From Elymus sibiricus (Eukaryota > Streptophyta > Magnoliopsida > Poales > Poaceae): a DNA stretch of 64,000 nucleotides. A program made the position numbers and the translations under genes. The stretch covers positions 70,511,086-70,575,085 of the forward strand of contig CM077668.1 in assembly GCA_039707655.1 (NCBI GenBank), in the 5' to 3' direction. The notes beneath the pieces were generated by a model, which saw nothing but the letters and a program-made list of their open reading frames with translations, was not told the DNA's origin and did no database searches. How positions within the stretch are numbered: position 1 is the first letter of the stretch; every line of letters begins with the position of its first letter. Positions 12,037 to 24,005 of the stretch are shown here, one piece after another.

Positions 12037-13320
12037 TATGCGTAGATGTGATTTGCACGAGTAGAACACAAATGAGTTGTGGGCCTGGGTGTATACATAT
12101 TGCTTGCCGTTACTAGTTGATACTTGACTCGGCGGTATTGTGAGATGAAGCGGCCCAGACCGACATTACGCGTACGCTTACGCGAGACAGGTTTCACCGC
12201 TACGTGCACTCGTTACATAAAGGTGACTAGCGGGTGTCTGTCTCTCTCACTTTAGTTGAATCGGTTTCAATGAAGAGGGTTCTTTTAGAAGATCAAAAAG
12301 CAATCACTACACCACGTTGTGGTTTTGCATAGGCAAGAACGGTTCTTGCAAACCCGTAGCAGCCACGTAAAACTTGCAACAACAAAGTAGAGGACGTCTA
12401 ACTTGTTTTTGCAGGGTATGCTGGTGATGTGATATGGTCAAGACATGATGTGATATAAGTTGTTGTATGAGATGATCATGTTTTGTAAGTTATCAGGCAA
12501 CCGGCAGGAGCCTTATGGTTGTCTCTTTATTGTATGCAATGCCAACGCTATGTAATTGCTTTTCTTTACCGCTATGAGTTAGCAGTAGTAGTAGTAGCAA
12601 TAGCCGGCGAGACGACCACGACACTGCGATGGAGATCAAGGTGTCACGACGCTACGATGGAGATCATGGTGCCAATCCGGTGACGATGGAGATCATGACG
12701 GTGCTTGGCTGATGGAGATCAAAAGCACAAGACGATGATGGCCATATCATGTCACATATATTGAATTGCATGTGATGTTAATCCTTTTATGCATCTTATT
12801 TTGCTTAGGACGACGGTAGCATTATAAGATGATCCCTTCACTAAATTTCAAGATAAGTGTTCTCCCCTAGTATGCACCGTTGCGAAGGTTCGACGCTTCT
12901 AAACACCACATGATAATCGGGTGTGATGGATTCTTTCGTTCGCATACAACGGGTGTAAGCCAGTTTTACACACGCAGAATACTTGGGTTAAACTTGACGA
13001 GCCTAGCATATACAGATATGGCATCGGAACACAAGAGACCGAAAGGTCGAACATGAGTCATATAGTAGATATGATCAACATGAAAGATGTTCACCATTGA
13101 TAACTAATCCACCTCACGTGATGATCGGACGTGGTTTAGTTGATGTGGATCATGTTACACTCAGACAACTTGAGGGATGTTAATCTAAGTGGGAGTTCTT
13201 AAGTAATTTGATTAATTGAACTTCAATTATCATGAACATAGTCTTACTTGTCTTAGCAAATTTATGTTGTAGATCAATAGACCGCGCTGTAGTTCCCCTA
13301 TTTTTATTATGTTCCTAGAG
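12037..13320 (+). other. Angela-2 untranslated leader
   Basis: Leader between primer site and gag. It matches, in reverse orientation, the Angela-1 leader at about 40580-41828 (shared segments around ATGATCGGACGTGG and the GAGATCA-rich stretch near 12600-12720). No coding potential was recognised. Confidence 0.75.
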
Positions 13321-14215
13321 AAAACAAAGTTGAAAGTTGATGGAAGCAACTATGCGGACTAGGTCCGTGATCTGAGGATTGTCCTCACTGCTGCACAGAA
13401 GGCTTATGTCCTTAATGCACCGCTTAGTGAAATACCCCTACGGCTTCGTCTGTGGACGTTATGAACGTCTAGCAGACAAGAAAAGATGACTACTCGATAG
13501 TTAAGTGCGCCATACTTTACGGCTTAGAACCGGAGCTCCAAATATGTTTTGAGCAACACGGAGCATATGATATGTTCCAAGAGCTGAAAATTTGTTTTTC
13601 AAGCTCACACCCGGGTCGAGAGGTATGACACCTTCGACAAGTTCTATAGCTACAAGATGGAGGAGAACAGCTCCATTAGTGAGCATGTACTCAGAATGTC
13701 TGAGTACTTCAAACACTTGAATCAAATGGGAGTTTGACTTCCGAATAAAGTGGTGATTGATAGAGTTCTCTAGTCACTATCACTAAGCTACTGGATCTTC
13801 GTGATGAACTATAAAAGGGATAGAAGATCCTTAAGCTATTCGCGATGCTACAAGCTGCGGATGTAGAAATCAAAAAGGGAGCATCAAGTGTTGATGGTTA
13901 ATAAGACCACTAGTTTCAAGAAGGGCAAGGGAAAGAAAAGGGAACTTCAAGAAGAACAGTAAAACAGTTGCCGCTCACGCAAAGAAACCCAAGGCTGAAC
14001 CAAACCCGAGACTTAGTGCTCCCATTGCAAAGGGAAATTTCACAGGGAGCGGAACTTCCCCAAAGTTACTGGCAGATAATAAGACTGGCAATGTCAACAA
14101 AGATATTTGATATACATGTTATTGATGTGTACCTTACTAGTACTCGTAGGAGCACCTGGGTATTTGATACTTGTTCAGTTGCTTGCAACTTGAAACATGG
14201 AGCTTCGGAATAAAC
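13321..14215 (+). pseudogene. Angela-2 gag and protease start, broken
   Basis: Homologous to the Angela-1 gag on the minus strand at 39637-40590. The start region (DGSNYAD then RDLRIVLTAAQKAYVL) at about 13335-13430 is followed by many frame shifts and stops. The zinc knuckle is degraded. The protease active site reads FDTCS instead of FDTGS near 14163. No frame is long enough to give a gag protein. Confidence 0.8.
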
Positions 14216-17140
14216 GAGGGCTAGCTAAGAAAGAGGTGACGATGTGCATTGGAAGTGTCTCCAAGGTTGATGTGATCACCATCGCCATGCTCTCTCTACC
14301 TTCAGGATTAGTGATGAACCTAAATAATTGTTATTTGGTGCTTGCGTTAAGCATGAACATTATATTTGATAGTGTTTATTGCAAGACGGTTATTCAATTT
14401 CAGAGAATAATTGTTATTCTATTTATTTGGATAATATCATTGATGATCATGCACTTAAAATGAAAGGTTTATTGAATCTTGATCGTAGTAATACACATGT
14501 TCATAACACAAATGCCAAAAGATAATGATAGTACCACATATTTGTGGCACTGCCGCTTAGGTCATATCAGTGTTAAACACATGAAGAAACTCCATGCAGA
14601 TGGGTTTTTGGAATCTCTTGATTATGAATCATTTGAGACATGTGAAACGTGCCTTATTGGCAAGATGACTAAAACTCCGTTCTCCGGAACTATGGAGCGA
14701 GCAACCAACTTATTGGAAATAATACATACCGATGTATGCGGTCCGATGAGTGTTGAGGCGCGCGGTGGATATCGTTATGTTCTCACGTTCACTGATGATT
14801 TGAGTAGATATGGTGATGTCTACTTGATGAAGCATAAGTCTGAAACATTTGAAAAGTTCAAAGAATTTCAGAGTGAAGTAGAGAATCATCGTAACAAGAA
14901 AATAAAGTTCTTACGATCTGATCGTGGAGGAGAATATTTGAGTTACGAGTTTGGCACTCACTTAAGACAATGTGGAATTGTTTCACAGTTCACGCCACCT
15001 GGAACACCACAGCGTAATGGTGTGTCCGAACGTCGTAATCGTACTCTATTGGATATGGTGCGTTCTATGATGTCTCTTACCGATTTGCCACTATCGTTTT
15101 GGGGTTATGCATTAGAGACAGCTGCATTCACTTTAAATAGGGCACCGTCTAAATCCGTTGAGACGACACCGTATGAACTATGGTTTGGAAAGAAACCTAA
15201 GCTGTCGTTTCTAAAAGTTTGGGGCTGCGATGCTTATGTCAAAAGGCTTTAGCCTGATAAGCTTGAACCCAAAGCGGATAAGTGCGTCTTCATAGGATAC
15301 CCAAAAGAGACCGTTGGGTACGCCTTCTACCACAGATCCGAAGGCAAAGTATTCATTGCTAAGAATGGATCCTTTCTAGAGAAGGAGTTTCTCTCGAAAG
15401 AAGTGAGTGGGAGGAAAGTAGAACTTGATGAGGTAATTGTACCTCCTCTGGATAGTAGTACGCCACAGAAAGAAATTTTTGTGACACCAACACAGACCAG
15501 AGAAGAAGTTGATGATGATGATCATGAGACTTCGGATCAAGTTGCTACAGAACTTCGAAGGTCAACCAGGACACGTTCTGCACCAGAGTGGTACGGAAAT
15601 CCAGTCTTGGAGGTTATGTTGTTAGACAACGGTGAACCTTCGAACTATGAAGAAGCGATGGCAGGCCCGGATTCCGACAAATGGCTTGAGGCCATGAAAT
15701 CCGAGATTGGATCCATGTATGAGAACAAAGTGTGGACTTTGGTAGACTTGCCCGATGAACGGCGAGCTATTGAAAATAAATGGATTTTTTAAGAAGAAGA
15801 CGGACGCTGATGGTAATGTCACCGTCTATAAAGCACGACTTGTTGCTAAAGGTTATCGACAAGTTCAAGGAGTTGACTACGATGAGACTTTCTCACCCGT
15901 AGCGATGCTAAAGTCTGTCAGAATTATGTTAGCAATTGCCGCGTTTCATGATTATGAAATCTGGCAAATGGACGTCAAAACGGCATTCCTTAATGGATTC
16001 CTTAAGGAAGAATTGTATATGATGCAACTGGAAGGTTTTGTCGATCCTAAGGCGCTAACAAAGTATGCAAGCACCAGCGATCCATCTATGGACTGATGCA
16101 AGCATCTCGGAGCTGGAATACTCGCTTTGATGAAGTGATCAAAGCGTTTGGGTTTATGCAAGTTTATAGAGAAACTTGTATTTACAACAAAGTGAGTGGG
16201 AGCTCAATAAACATTTCCAATAAGTATATGTGGATGACATATTGTTGATTGGAAATGATGTAGAATTTCTGGAAAGCATAAAGAATTAATTGAAAGGAGT
16301 TTTTCAATAAAAACCTGTTTTTGAGTTATCCACGGATTGGGCATCGAGATCTATAGAGATAGATCAAGACACCTGATAAAAGTTCACACATCTTGATAAG
16401 ATTTTGAAGAAGTTCAAAATGGATCAAGTCAAAAGAAATAAGTTCTTGCCTGGTGTGAAGTGGAGTAAGACTTGAAGATCTAGGTAAAGGTTGTTTACAT
16501 GTTAGGCATCAAAATCTATAGAGATAGATTGAGACGCCTTACAAGGACTTTCACAAAGCACATACCTTGACAAGATTTTGAAGAAGTTCAAAATGGATCA
16601 GTCCAAGAAAGAGTTCTTGACTGTGGTGCAAGGTGTGAAATTGAGTAAGACTCAAATCTCGACCACGGCAGAAGAAATAGAATTGATGAAGATCATCCCC
16701 TATGCCTCAACCATAGGTTCTATAAAGTATGCCAAGCTGTGTGCCTTGCCATGTGTCTGGCAAAAGAGGTACCAAAGTGATCTAGGAGTAGATCACTAGA
16801 CAGCGGTCAAATTATTCTTAAAGATGATTAAGGAAGAATTTCTCGGGAATAGAGGTGATAAAGAGTTCGTCGTAAAGGGTTACGTCGATACAAGCTTTAA
16901 ACACCGATCCGGAAGACTATGAGTCTTAGACCGGATATGTATAATGGGGCAGTCATTATTGGAGTAGCTCCAAGCAAAGTGTGGTTATAGCATCTACATA
17001 TGACATATAGATTTGCGAAGAAAACACGGATCTGAATGTTGCAGACCCGTTGACTAAAAGCCTCTCTCACAAGCAAAACATGATCAGCCCTAGAACTGAT
17101 TGGATGTTAATTACATGGAGATGTAAACTAGATTATTGAC
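14216..17140 (+). pseudogene. Angela-2 pol: integrase, reverse transcriptase, RNase H (broken)
   Basis: The best-preserved part is the integrase (14479-15252), with the H-x-RLGH and C-x2-C zinc residues, TDVCGPMS, the ERRNRT segment and the conserved WGCDAYVKRL end, closed by a TAG at 15250-15252. The next piece (15403-15792) links integrase to reverse transcriptase. An extra T near 15785-15790 shifts the frame into 15755-16096 (FSPVAMLKSVRIML, MDVKTAFLNGFL). After 16096 the region decays, with a local tandem duplication at about 16340-16625 and an RNase H tail near 17040 (VADPLTKSL). Non-functional. Confidence 0.85.
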
Positions 17141-17148
17141 TCTAGTGC

Positions 17149-17159
17149 AAGTGGGAGAC
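17149..17159 (+). other. Angela-2 polypurine tract
   Basis: AAGTGGGAGAC lies immediately 5' of the 3' LTR start (TGTTGG at 17160), the position used to prime plus-strand synthesis. Confidence 0.85.
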
Positions 17160-17418
17160 TGTTGGAAATATGCCCTAGAGGCAATTAATAAAGTGTTTAT
17201 TATCATATTTCTCCGTTCATGATAATGGTTTATTATTCATGCTAGAATTGTATTGACCGGAAACTTAATACATGTGTGAATAGATAAACGAATACTGTGT
17301 CCCTAGTATGCCTCTACTAGACTAGCTCGTTGATCAAAGATGGTTATAGTTTCCTAACCATAGACATGAGTTGTCATTTGATAACGGGATCACATCATTA
17401 GGAGAATGATGTGATGGA
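17160..17418 (+). repeat. Angela-2 3' LTR, first part
   Basis: First 259 bp of the 3' LTR, interrupted after ATGGA (17414-17418) by the Tat-type element and resuming at 30739. Confidence 0.93.
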
Positions 17419-18007
17419 TGTCGTGGGAACAAGCCTGACAGTAGATGGTAGGGGTACGAATGGAGAGGGCAGAGTCCTAGCTACGGCGAGGATGTACACA
17501 CAGATGTATGAGTTCAGGCCTCACTCGGAAGTGATAACAGCCCTACGTCTCAGTGCTCCGGAGAGCTCTCTACTCTGTCGAGTGAAATATGTGTGTTGTG
17601 TTACAAAAGGTTGCGAACCCTTGTGCCAGAGGGGAGGGGTGGCTTATATAGAGTGCGATGCCCCTCATAAGTGTCCGGCATCCAAGGGTTTAATCGTGGT
17701 CATAAAGGGGTGAACGTTACTGGTAACGTACACAATAAATGCTATTAAAGGTCTTGATGAATGCCTGCCCGTTAGCCTCCCTGGGTGACTTCTGGGCTTC
17801 TGTGGTCGACTGTCTTCTGGCCCTTCCGAGTGAAAGGGTAAGCGTCGAGTGAAAGATATCTCCGAGTGTATATTGTCGAGTGACTCATGCGTCATGGTGA
17901 TTCCAGTCGGAGACTTACTCGTAGCCTTTAAGCTTTCCGGGGCAGTGTCCTTAGGTGGGGTATGTAGGTCAGGCCTATGACCCTACCCTAAGTACATATC
18001 CCCATCA
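17419..18007 (-). repeat. Tat element 3' LTR
   Basis: 589-bp LTR, TG...CA ends. In the minus-strand sense a TATA-like CTATATAAG lies at about 17643-17651. CGAGTG or its complement occurs six times. Confidence 0.93.
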
Positions 18008-18022
18008 TTAGCCCCCGAATGG
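18008..18022 (-). other. Tat element polypurine tract
   Basis: CCATTCGGGGGCTAA on the minus strand directly precedes the 3' LTR, the expected position for the plus-strand primer. Confidence 0.8.
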
Positions 18023-18562
18023 ATCGGGGTTCGAGGGTAAAAGGTGTCAATGCAGGTTCAGACGAGACACAAAAATTCCGAGTGTATTTTGATGCTTCCC
18101 AGAAATCTGCGTCGATTGAAACCTTAATCATCCGCCCTGATCAATTCTGTCTTGGAGTGTGTCCGAGTAAAACTGAACTTGAAAACTGGTCCGAATGAAA
18201 CTGAGCTCAAAGCCAGGTTCGAGTGATCTGGAGAATCTTCTGACGAAACAGTTTGCTCCACCGGGTCTGAGTCTCGCGGGTTTTGAAATTTGGATAAGAG
18301 CGCGCGCGCGCGGAGCGGAGATGGCGTAACTGCTAAGGCAAGTGCAGGAACGACGCCTCGATTATCGCGCCGCCCATATCGCCACGTATCGCTCCTCCTC
18401 TGATTTCGGGATATCCAGAGATCCTGTGGGCCCGCAGGTCAGTGGCTCACACGAGCGGGTATAAGAGGCGACGACGCCGGTGCTGGTACAGTACTCTTCC
18501 CCCAAATCCACTCTTCTCCTCCTCTTCCTCCGCCCTGCTCTGCTTCGCTGACCGCCGCCGCC
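18023..18562 (+). promoter_or_regulatory. 5' flank of the antisense gene
   Basis: About 540 bp between the 3' LTR and the antisense gene. A TATA-like GTATAAGAG at 18469-18477 sits about 90 bp before the ATG and would suit a short 5' UTR. A (GC)n run lies at about 18300-18311. This promoter would be separate from, and opposite to, the LTR promoter. Inferred from sequence only. Confidence 0.5.
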
Positions 18563-21500
18563 ATGACGAAGGGCAAGATGGAGAAGCTCAAGCGCGCCAA
18601 GAAGGGAGGCGCCAAAGCGAAGAAGCCGTCGGGAGCCCGGTCGACGGTGCCGCCGGGGTGGATCCAGGGGGATTTTCTCCAATCGACGGTCACGGCGGAA
18701 GATGTGGACAAACTCGTCGTCGACGGGTTGATAGCTGCCGATTCCTGGCGGTTGCCGAAGGGGGAGGTCGAGCCGGAGCCACGCGACGGCGAGCGAGTTC
18801 TGCTTCTCACCCACATCGAGCGAGGTTTTTCCATGCCTCCCCATCCGTTCATCCGTGCTTTCTTGAACTATTTTGGAGCGCAACTCCACCACCTTCCTCC
18901 TAATGCAATTGCCTATCTTTCCTGCTTCGTAACCTTGTGTGAATGTTTCCTGGGCTGTCCCCCACATTGGGGTTTGTTCAAGCACATATTCTCTGTCAGA
19001 TCCCAAGCCGTCAAGAAAGCCAATCCCAAAGATAGCAAAACCAATGTGATCCAACTGTGTGGTGGCTTAGGGATTCAGAAGAGAGGTAGGAGTGCGTTCC
19101 CCTCTATGACCTTTCCCGACTCCGTTCGGGGTTGGCAGTCGACCTGGTTTTATTGCAAAGATGTTGCATCACCAAATATGTCGACTGGACTTCCTCCTTT
19201 CACCCTGGATCGACCTGTTACTCCCAAACCGCTGTACGTGACAAAGGTAGAGAAAATCCAGGTAGGGATCTTAGTGAATGCTATATCTGAACTGATCCAC
19301 GGTGGAGTGACTGGTTTGGACCTCCTTGAAACGTTTCTGAGTCGACGAATTCAGCCTCTCCAAGCTCGGGATCACACCATGTGGCATTATTCGGGCCCTG
19401 AGGATACCACCCGGACTCATCCTGAGGAAGTTTCCGATCAGACTGTTTCTCAGTGGCTCAGAAGCATCACTGGAGCTTGTGATAACCCAGAAGGATCCAA
19501 ACGAATTCCGCCTTTCTCCGCTTTGAACCTGCCAAAGAACTTGGTGAGTTATATATTTGTCGATTGTTTTAATATTTTGCCGAGTAACTGAATCTTCGGT
19601 CGACTGAATTTGAAGCTTGAATCTCGCAGGAATTTACGAACATGTACTCGCCTGTACCCAATGGAGAACATCCTGATGAAGAGGAAGGGAGCGTCGACGG
19701 CAGCGTAGACGGCGATTATGCTGACGACAGTGAGAGCAGCGACGACGATCTGGATGAAGACGAGGTGGAGGCTCCGGTCCTTTTGCGCACCGACCATCGG
19801 GCCAAGCAGCAGAACGACCTGGAGGTCACCCCGAGCAAAACTGTGGCGTCAAGCACAAGGAACCCGAAACGTGACCGTGTCGCGACATCGGGGTCGACTG
19901 AAAAGGCCGCGAAACAGCTCAAGCCAGACGAGCCAAAGCCTCAGAAGGCCCTGCCTCGAATCAAGATAGCCGTGCCTGTTGCCTCCACGTGAGTGTTCAT
20001 TTTCCTTATTCTGCTGTTGAAGAACTTTATGTTGATGTTGACCGAGTGAAATTTATTTGCCAGAGCCGCTACCTCCGTAACGTCGCCCCATCGGGATGAT
20101 GGAGACCATGTGGAAGTAGACACTCCTGATGCGGCCACCTCCCAACGAGGTATGACAATTCCACACTTTACTCTGCTTGCTGAAGAATAATTGTCGAGTG
20201 TCTAGATTAAAAGTGTCGACTACAGCCGACGAAGTCATCGAACTGGAAGATGATGAGGAGCCGCGGCGGGGAGCGGAGGGTGAAGCTGTGCTTCCGGAGG
20301 CTCCCCGCGTGGGCACTCGGGGGGCCACCGTCTGTCCAGACGCCCCGTGGGACAACTGCTGCGACGCCTCCAACCCTTGTAACTTCGCTGTCGAGTGCTC
20401 CGCCGGCCACTTCTACTCTGGTGGCTTCGACGCTGATCGGACAATCCCAAGCACCTCCAGCTGCTCCAGTGACTACACCAACTCACTCGACGCCTGCATA
20501 CCCTTTGTACCATGTCCCGGAGGACCAAACCGGAGCTGCCAAGGAAGCCATGATCCAGGCTGGGCAGATGATGCTACGAACAAAGGAGGCGTATGAAGCC
20601 AGCAAGTTAGCCTATGATGCCAGCTCAGCGCTTCAGGCCAACGTCCGAGTAAGTGGTATTGTAAGTTCATTTCCAATTGAATTCCTGTCCGTCTTGATTT
20701 TACACCCACTGGGGTGTTTTTCTTCGCCAGTAGACCAAGTAGTTTCTGGTCCAGTGGGGGCACGCTGAGTGCACCCACTGGGTGTAGTCCCCGAGACCGC
20801 TGTCGAATGACGAAGGCATCGGCGGGGGTCTTAATATTGTTTCCATTCAACAGGGCAGACCTTGTCGAGTAAAAGTAGGTCCAGTGGGGGCACGCTGAGT
20901 GCACCCACTGGGTGTAGTCCCCGAGACCGCCGTCGAGTGCTTGCTTCGGCGGTGGTCTGATAAAGACGATGTTTGGTTGCTTGCTTGCTTCTTTCTTTTA
21001 TACTCGGACAGGCCAGACCTGGTCGGGTGTTTTTGTTTCCAGTGGGGGCACGCTGAGTGCACCCACTGGGTGTAGTCCCCGAGACTATTGTCGATCGTTG
21101 ACGATGGGCAGTAGTCTTTAGAACCATTCTGCAGGTTTCATGGACATCATTTCCATCAACCATGATATGACGCTTGTATAGGGTTGTGGGGTGGGGCGGC
21201 GGGCCGCCTTTCAGTCGACTGTAGTTGAGAAATTATTATGTCGACTGAACCCCCATTTTTGTTGATTTTAGAAAGCCTGTGGGCTCGGGACCAAGTACGT
21301 CGAGCTGGAGAAGGAAAAGAACCGACTTCTGCTGGATCTGGAGCTGACGAACAACAACCTGGACCGTGCACAGACCGAACTGAAGACTTTGGGAGGTAAT
21401 CTTTGTTGATCAATTGTATTATCACTTTCAATTTCCATCCTTTGAACCGAGTGAATCCACTCGAACAGACGTACGTGATGAAAACCGTCGTCTCCGAGTG

Positions 21501-22334
21501 CGCCTCAACAATGCTATTTCTTTAGATACCATGAAGAAGGCGCTCGAGGACAAGGACAAATCACTTGCTGATGCTCAGAAGGAAGCGAAGGAGAAAACTA
21601 CAGCTGCTGAGAAGAAACTTGCAGCAGCCAGTAAACTGGAAGAGGAGAACACCAAGCTCAAGCAGGAACGATCCGAATGGATCAAAAAACTCGAAGTGCA
21701 GACCAAGAGTAAGACCGCTCTGGAGAAACACTTAGGAGACTTTGCGAAGAAAATGTTCAGCATGCTCGAAGGTAACCCTCATCTGTCGAATGAATTTCTT
21801 CGGTTTTTCCAGAATGGTATTGTGATCACCCTTTCACTTTCTCTTCATGCAGAATTCTGTCAAGACTTCGAAAAAGAAACTGAAGAAATTGAACCCAATC
21901 TGGACCCCACAAAGTCTCTCGTCGGAGACGCCGTGGCCATGGATATGTTTCGTCTCGAAGCTCGTCTTAAGAGCGTCCAAGGATTCATCACTCGGCTGAG
22001 AGCTGCATTTGAGAAGGTCGACAAGGAACTGTGGCCTGAAGATCCTCTCCAGACTGACCTCGAGTCAATGATGACTCGGCTCAATGAGATTCCCAATCGA
22101 GTGCAATCGTGGAAGAAATCTGCTGCCCGCTGTGGTGCTGACGTGGCACTTTCACTCGTCAGGGTTCATTGCAAGGAAGCTAGAGAGGACAAACTGAAGG
22201 ATCTCCGAGTGACCAACACGAAGAAACTCAAATTTGAAGATTTCATGGAGACTTTCATCGATGCTGCCACTCGGATCGCCGACGGGATCGACCTGGATAC
22301 CTTCGTTGAGCCTTCAAGTCCTGCTGGAGCTTAA
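18563..22334 (+). CDS. Antisense multi-exon gene of the Tat element (Transposase_28-like N-terminus, coiled-coil C-terminus)
   Basis: Exons are inferred from GT-AG sites with an open frame between them: 18563-19542, 19630-19988, 20064-20149, 20226 to about 20647, about 21274-21392, about 21470-21770, and about 21852-22334 (stop). The first exon gives a basic Lys-rich start, then about 200 residues resembling the 'putative gypsy type transposon' domain (Pfam Transposase_28), including FSMPPHPFIRAFLNYFG and NAIAYLSCFVTLCE. Exon 2 encodes an acidic Asp/Glu-rich stretch. The last exons encode a Glu/Lys-rich coiled coil (about 21470-21770) and a helical tail. Exon 4 changes to another frame near 20300-20350, suggesting a small indel or an unrecognised splice. 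The gene converges on pol. Function unknown; it travels with the retrotransposon rather than being a host gene. Confidence 0.72.
20750..21092 (+). repeat. Three spaced copies of a hairpin-forming motif in an intron of the antisense gene
   Basis: A segment of about 55 bp recurs at about 20750-20806, 20880-20935 and 21039-21092. Each carries CCAGTGGG ... CCCACTGG, an 8-bp inverted repeat with a loop of about 15 bases, followed by GTGTAGTCCCCGAGA. The spacers between copies differ in sequence, apart from a shared CAGACCT-GTCG-like stretch. Confidence 0.85.
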
Positions 22335-22559
22335 ATTGGTACTTTGCTTACGGTAAAAACTTTATTTGCCTCGGTATGCCGAGTGTTGGTGTAACCGAGT
22401 AAACTTCGTTCAGGCCTTAGGCCTGAGAACTTCCCTTTGCGCGAACAAATTTCTGCTACGCCAGAGATTTTAGTCTTACTCGCATTTCGCTTTCCGACAT
22501 TTAGCTTGGATGAATTTATTTAATTCTCGAATGGAACGGGCGTTCAACACTCGACAGAA
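22335..22559 (+). other. 3' flank of the antisense gene
   Basis: No coding potential seen. The segment leads into the minisatellite and carries CCGAGTG/CACTCGG words like the rest of the element. Confidence 0.6.
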
Positions 22560-23925
22560 TTTAAGGCTTAGGCGAAGACTGGTTCGCGGCTAAGTCTCCG
22601 CGCGTACTGTATGTCATACACTCGGAAAGGTTTTGAACTTACGCGAAACGGATTCGCAGCTAAGCCCCCGAGAGGGAGGATCGCTCTTCACTCGGAGTAA
22701 TTTTCGAACTTAGGCGAGGACTGGCTCGCAGCTAAGTCTCCGAGTGTACTAAATGTCATACACTCGGAAAGGTTTTGAACTTAGGCGAAACGGATTCGCA
22801 GCTAAGCCCCCGAGAGAGAGGATCGCTCTTCACTCGGAGTAATTTTGTCTTCGAGTGTACTGAATGTCATACACTCGGAAAGGTTTTGAACTTAGGCGAA
22901 ACGGAATCGCAGCTAAGCCCCCGAGAGAGAGGATCGCTCTTCACTCGGAGTAATTTTTGAGCTTAGACGAGGACTGGCTCGCGGCTAAGTCTCCGAGTGT
23001 ACTGAATGTCATACACTCGGAAAAGTTTTGAACTTAGGCGAAACGGATTCGCAGCTAAGCCCCCGAGAGAGAGGATCGCTCTTTGCTCGGAGTAATTTTC
23101 GAACTTAGGCGAGGACTGGCTCGCAGCTAAGTCTCCGAGTGTACTAAATGTCATACACTCGGAAAGGTTTTGAACTTAGGCGAAACGGATTCGCAGCTAA
23201 GCCCCCGAGAGAGAGGATCGCTCTTCACTCGGAATAATTTTGTCTCCGAGTGTACTGAATGTCATACACTCGGAAAGGTTTTGAACTTAGGCGAAACGGA
23301 ATCGCAGCTAAGCCCCCGAGAGAGAGGATCGCTCTTCACTCGGAGTAATTTTTGAGCTTAGACGAGGACTGGCTCGCAGCTAAGTCTCCGAGTGTACTGA
23401 ATGTCATACACTCGGAAAAGTTTTGAACTTAGGCGAAACGGATTCGCAGCTAAGCCCCCGAGAGAGAGGATCGCTCTTCACTCGGAGTAATTTTTGAGCT
23501 TAGACGAGGACTGGCTCGCAGCTAAGTCTCCGAGTGTACTGAATGTCATACACTCGGAAAAGTTTTGAACTTAGGCGAAACGGATTCGCAGCTAAGCCCC
23601 CGAGAGAGAGGATCGCTCTTCACTCGGATTAATTTTCGAACTTAGGCGAGGACTGGCTCGCAGCTAAGTCTTCGAGTGTACTGAATGTCATACACTCGGA
23701 AAAGTTTTGAACTTAGGCGAAACGGATTCGCAGCTAAGCCCCCGAGAGAGAGGATCGCTCTTCACTCGGAGTAATTTTCGAACTTAGGCGAGGACTGGCT
23801 CGCAGCTAAGTCTCCGAGTGTACTGAATGTCATACACTCGGAAAAGTTTTGAACTTAGGCGAAACGGATTCGCAGCTAAGCCCCCGAGAGAGAGGATCGC
23901 TCTTCACTCGGAGTAATTTTCGAAC
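22560..23925. repeat. Minisatellite, unit about 142 bp, with a 395-bp higher-order period
   Basis: The landmark ATGTCATACACTCGG recurs at about 22611, 22753, 22864, 23005, 23148, 23258, 23401, 23543, 23684 and 23826. Spacings are 142, 111, 141, 143, 110, 143, 142, 141 and 142. The two short units lack the same stretch of about 31 bp (the cttaggcgaggactggctcgc part). Blocks 22753-23147 and 23148-23542 are each 395 bp and repeat the same long-short order. The array lies between the convergent 3' ends of pol and the antisense gene. Open frames over it are by-products of the repeat. Confidence 0.95.
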
Positions 23926-24005
23926 TCGACAATAGACTGCGGGAGTCTTCATTTAACAAATAACATTGTCTGGGGTACCCTTATTACATCAAAGCAACTC
24001 TGTTA

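Noticed and set aside
10561..12095. Frames of about 80-117 codons in the Angela LTRs (also 30764-32095)
   Set aside because: The same frames occur in both LTRs of one element and represent LTR promoter and leader DNA, not genes.
22560..23925. CRISPR-like regularly spaced repeats
   Set aside because: Units of 142 bp are contiguous with no unique spacers; this is a minisatellite in a plant retrotransposon.
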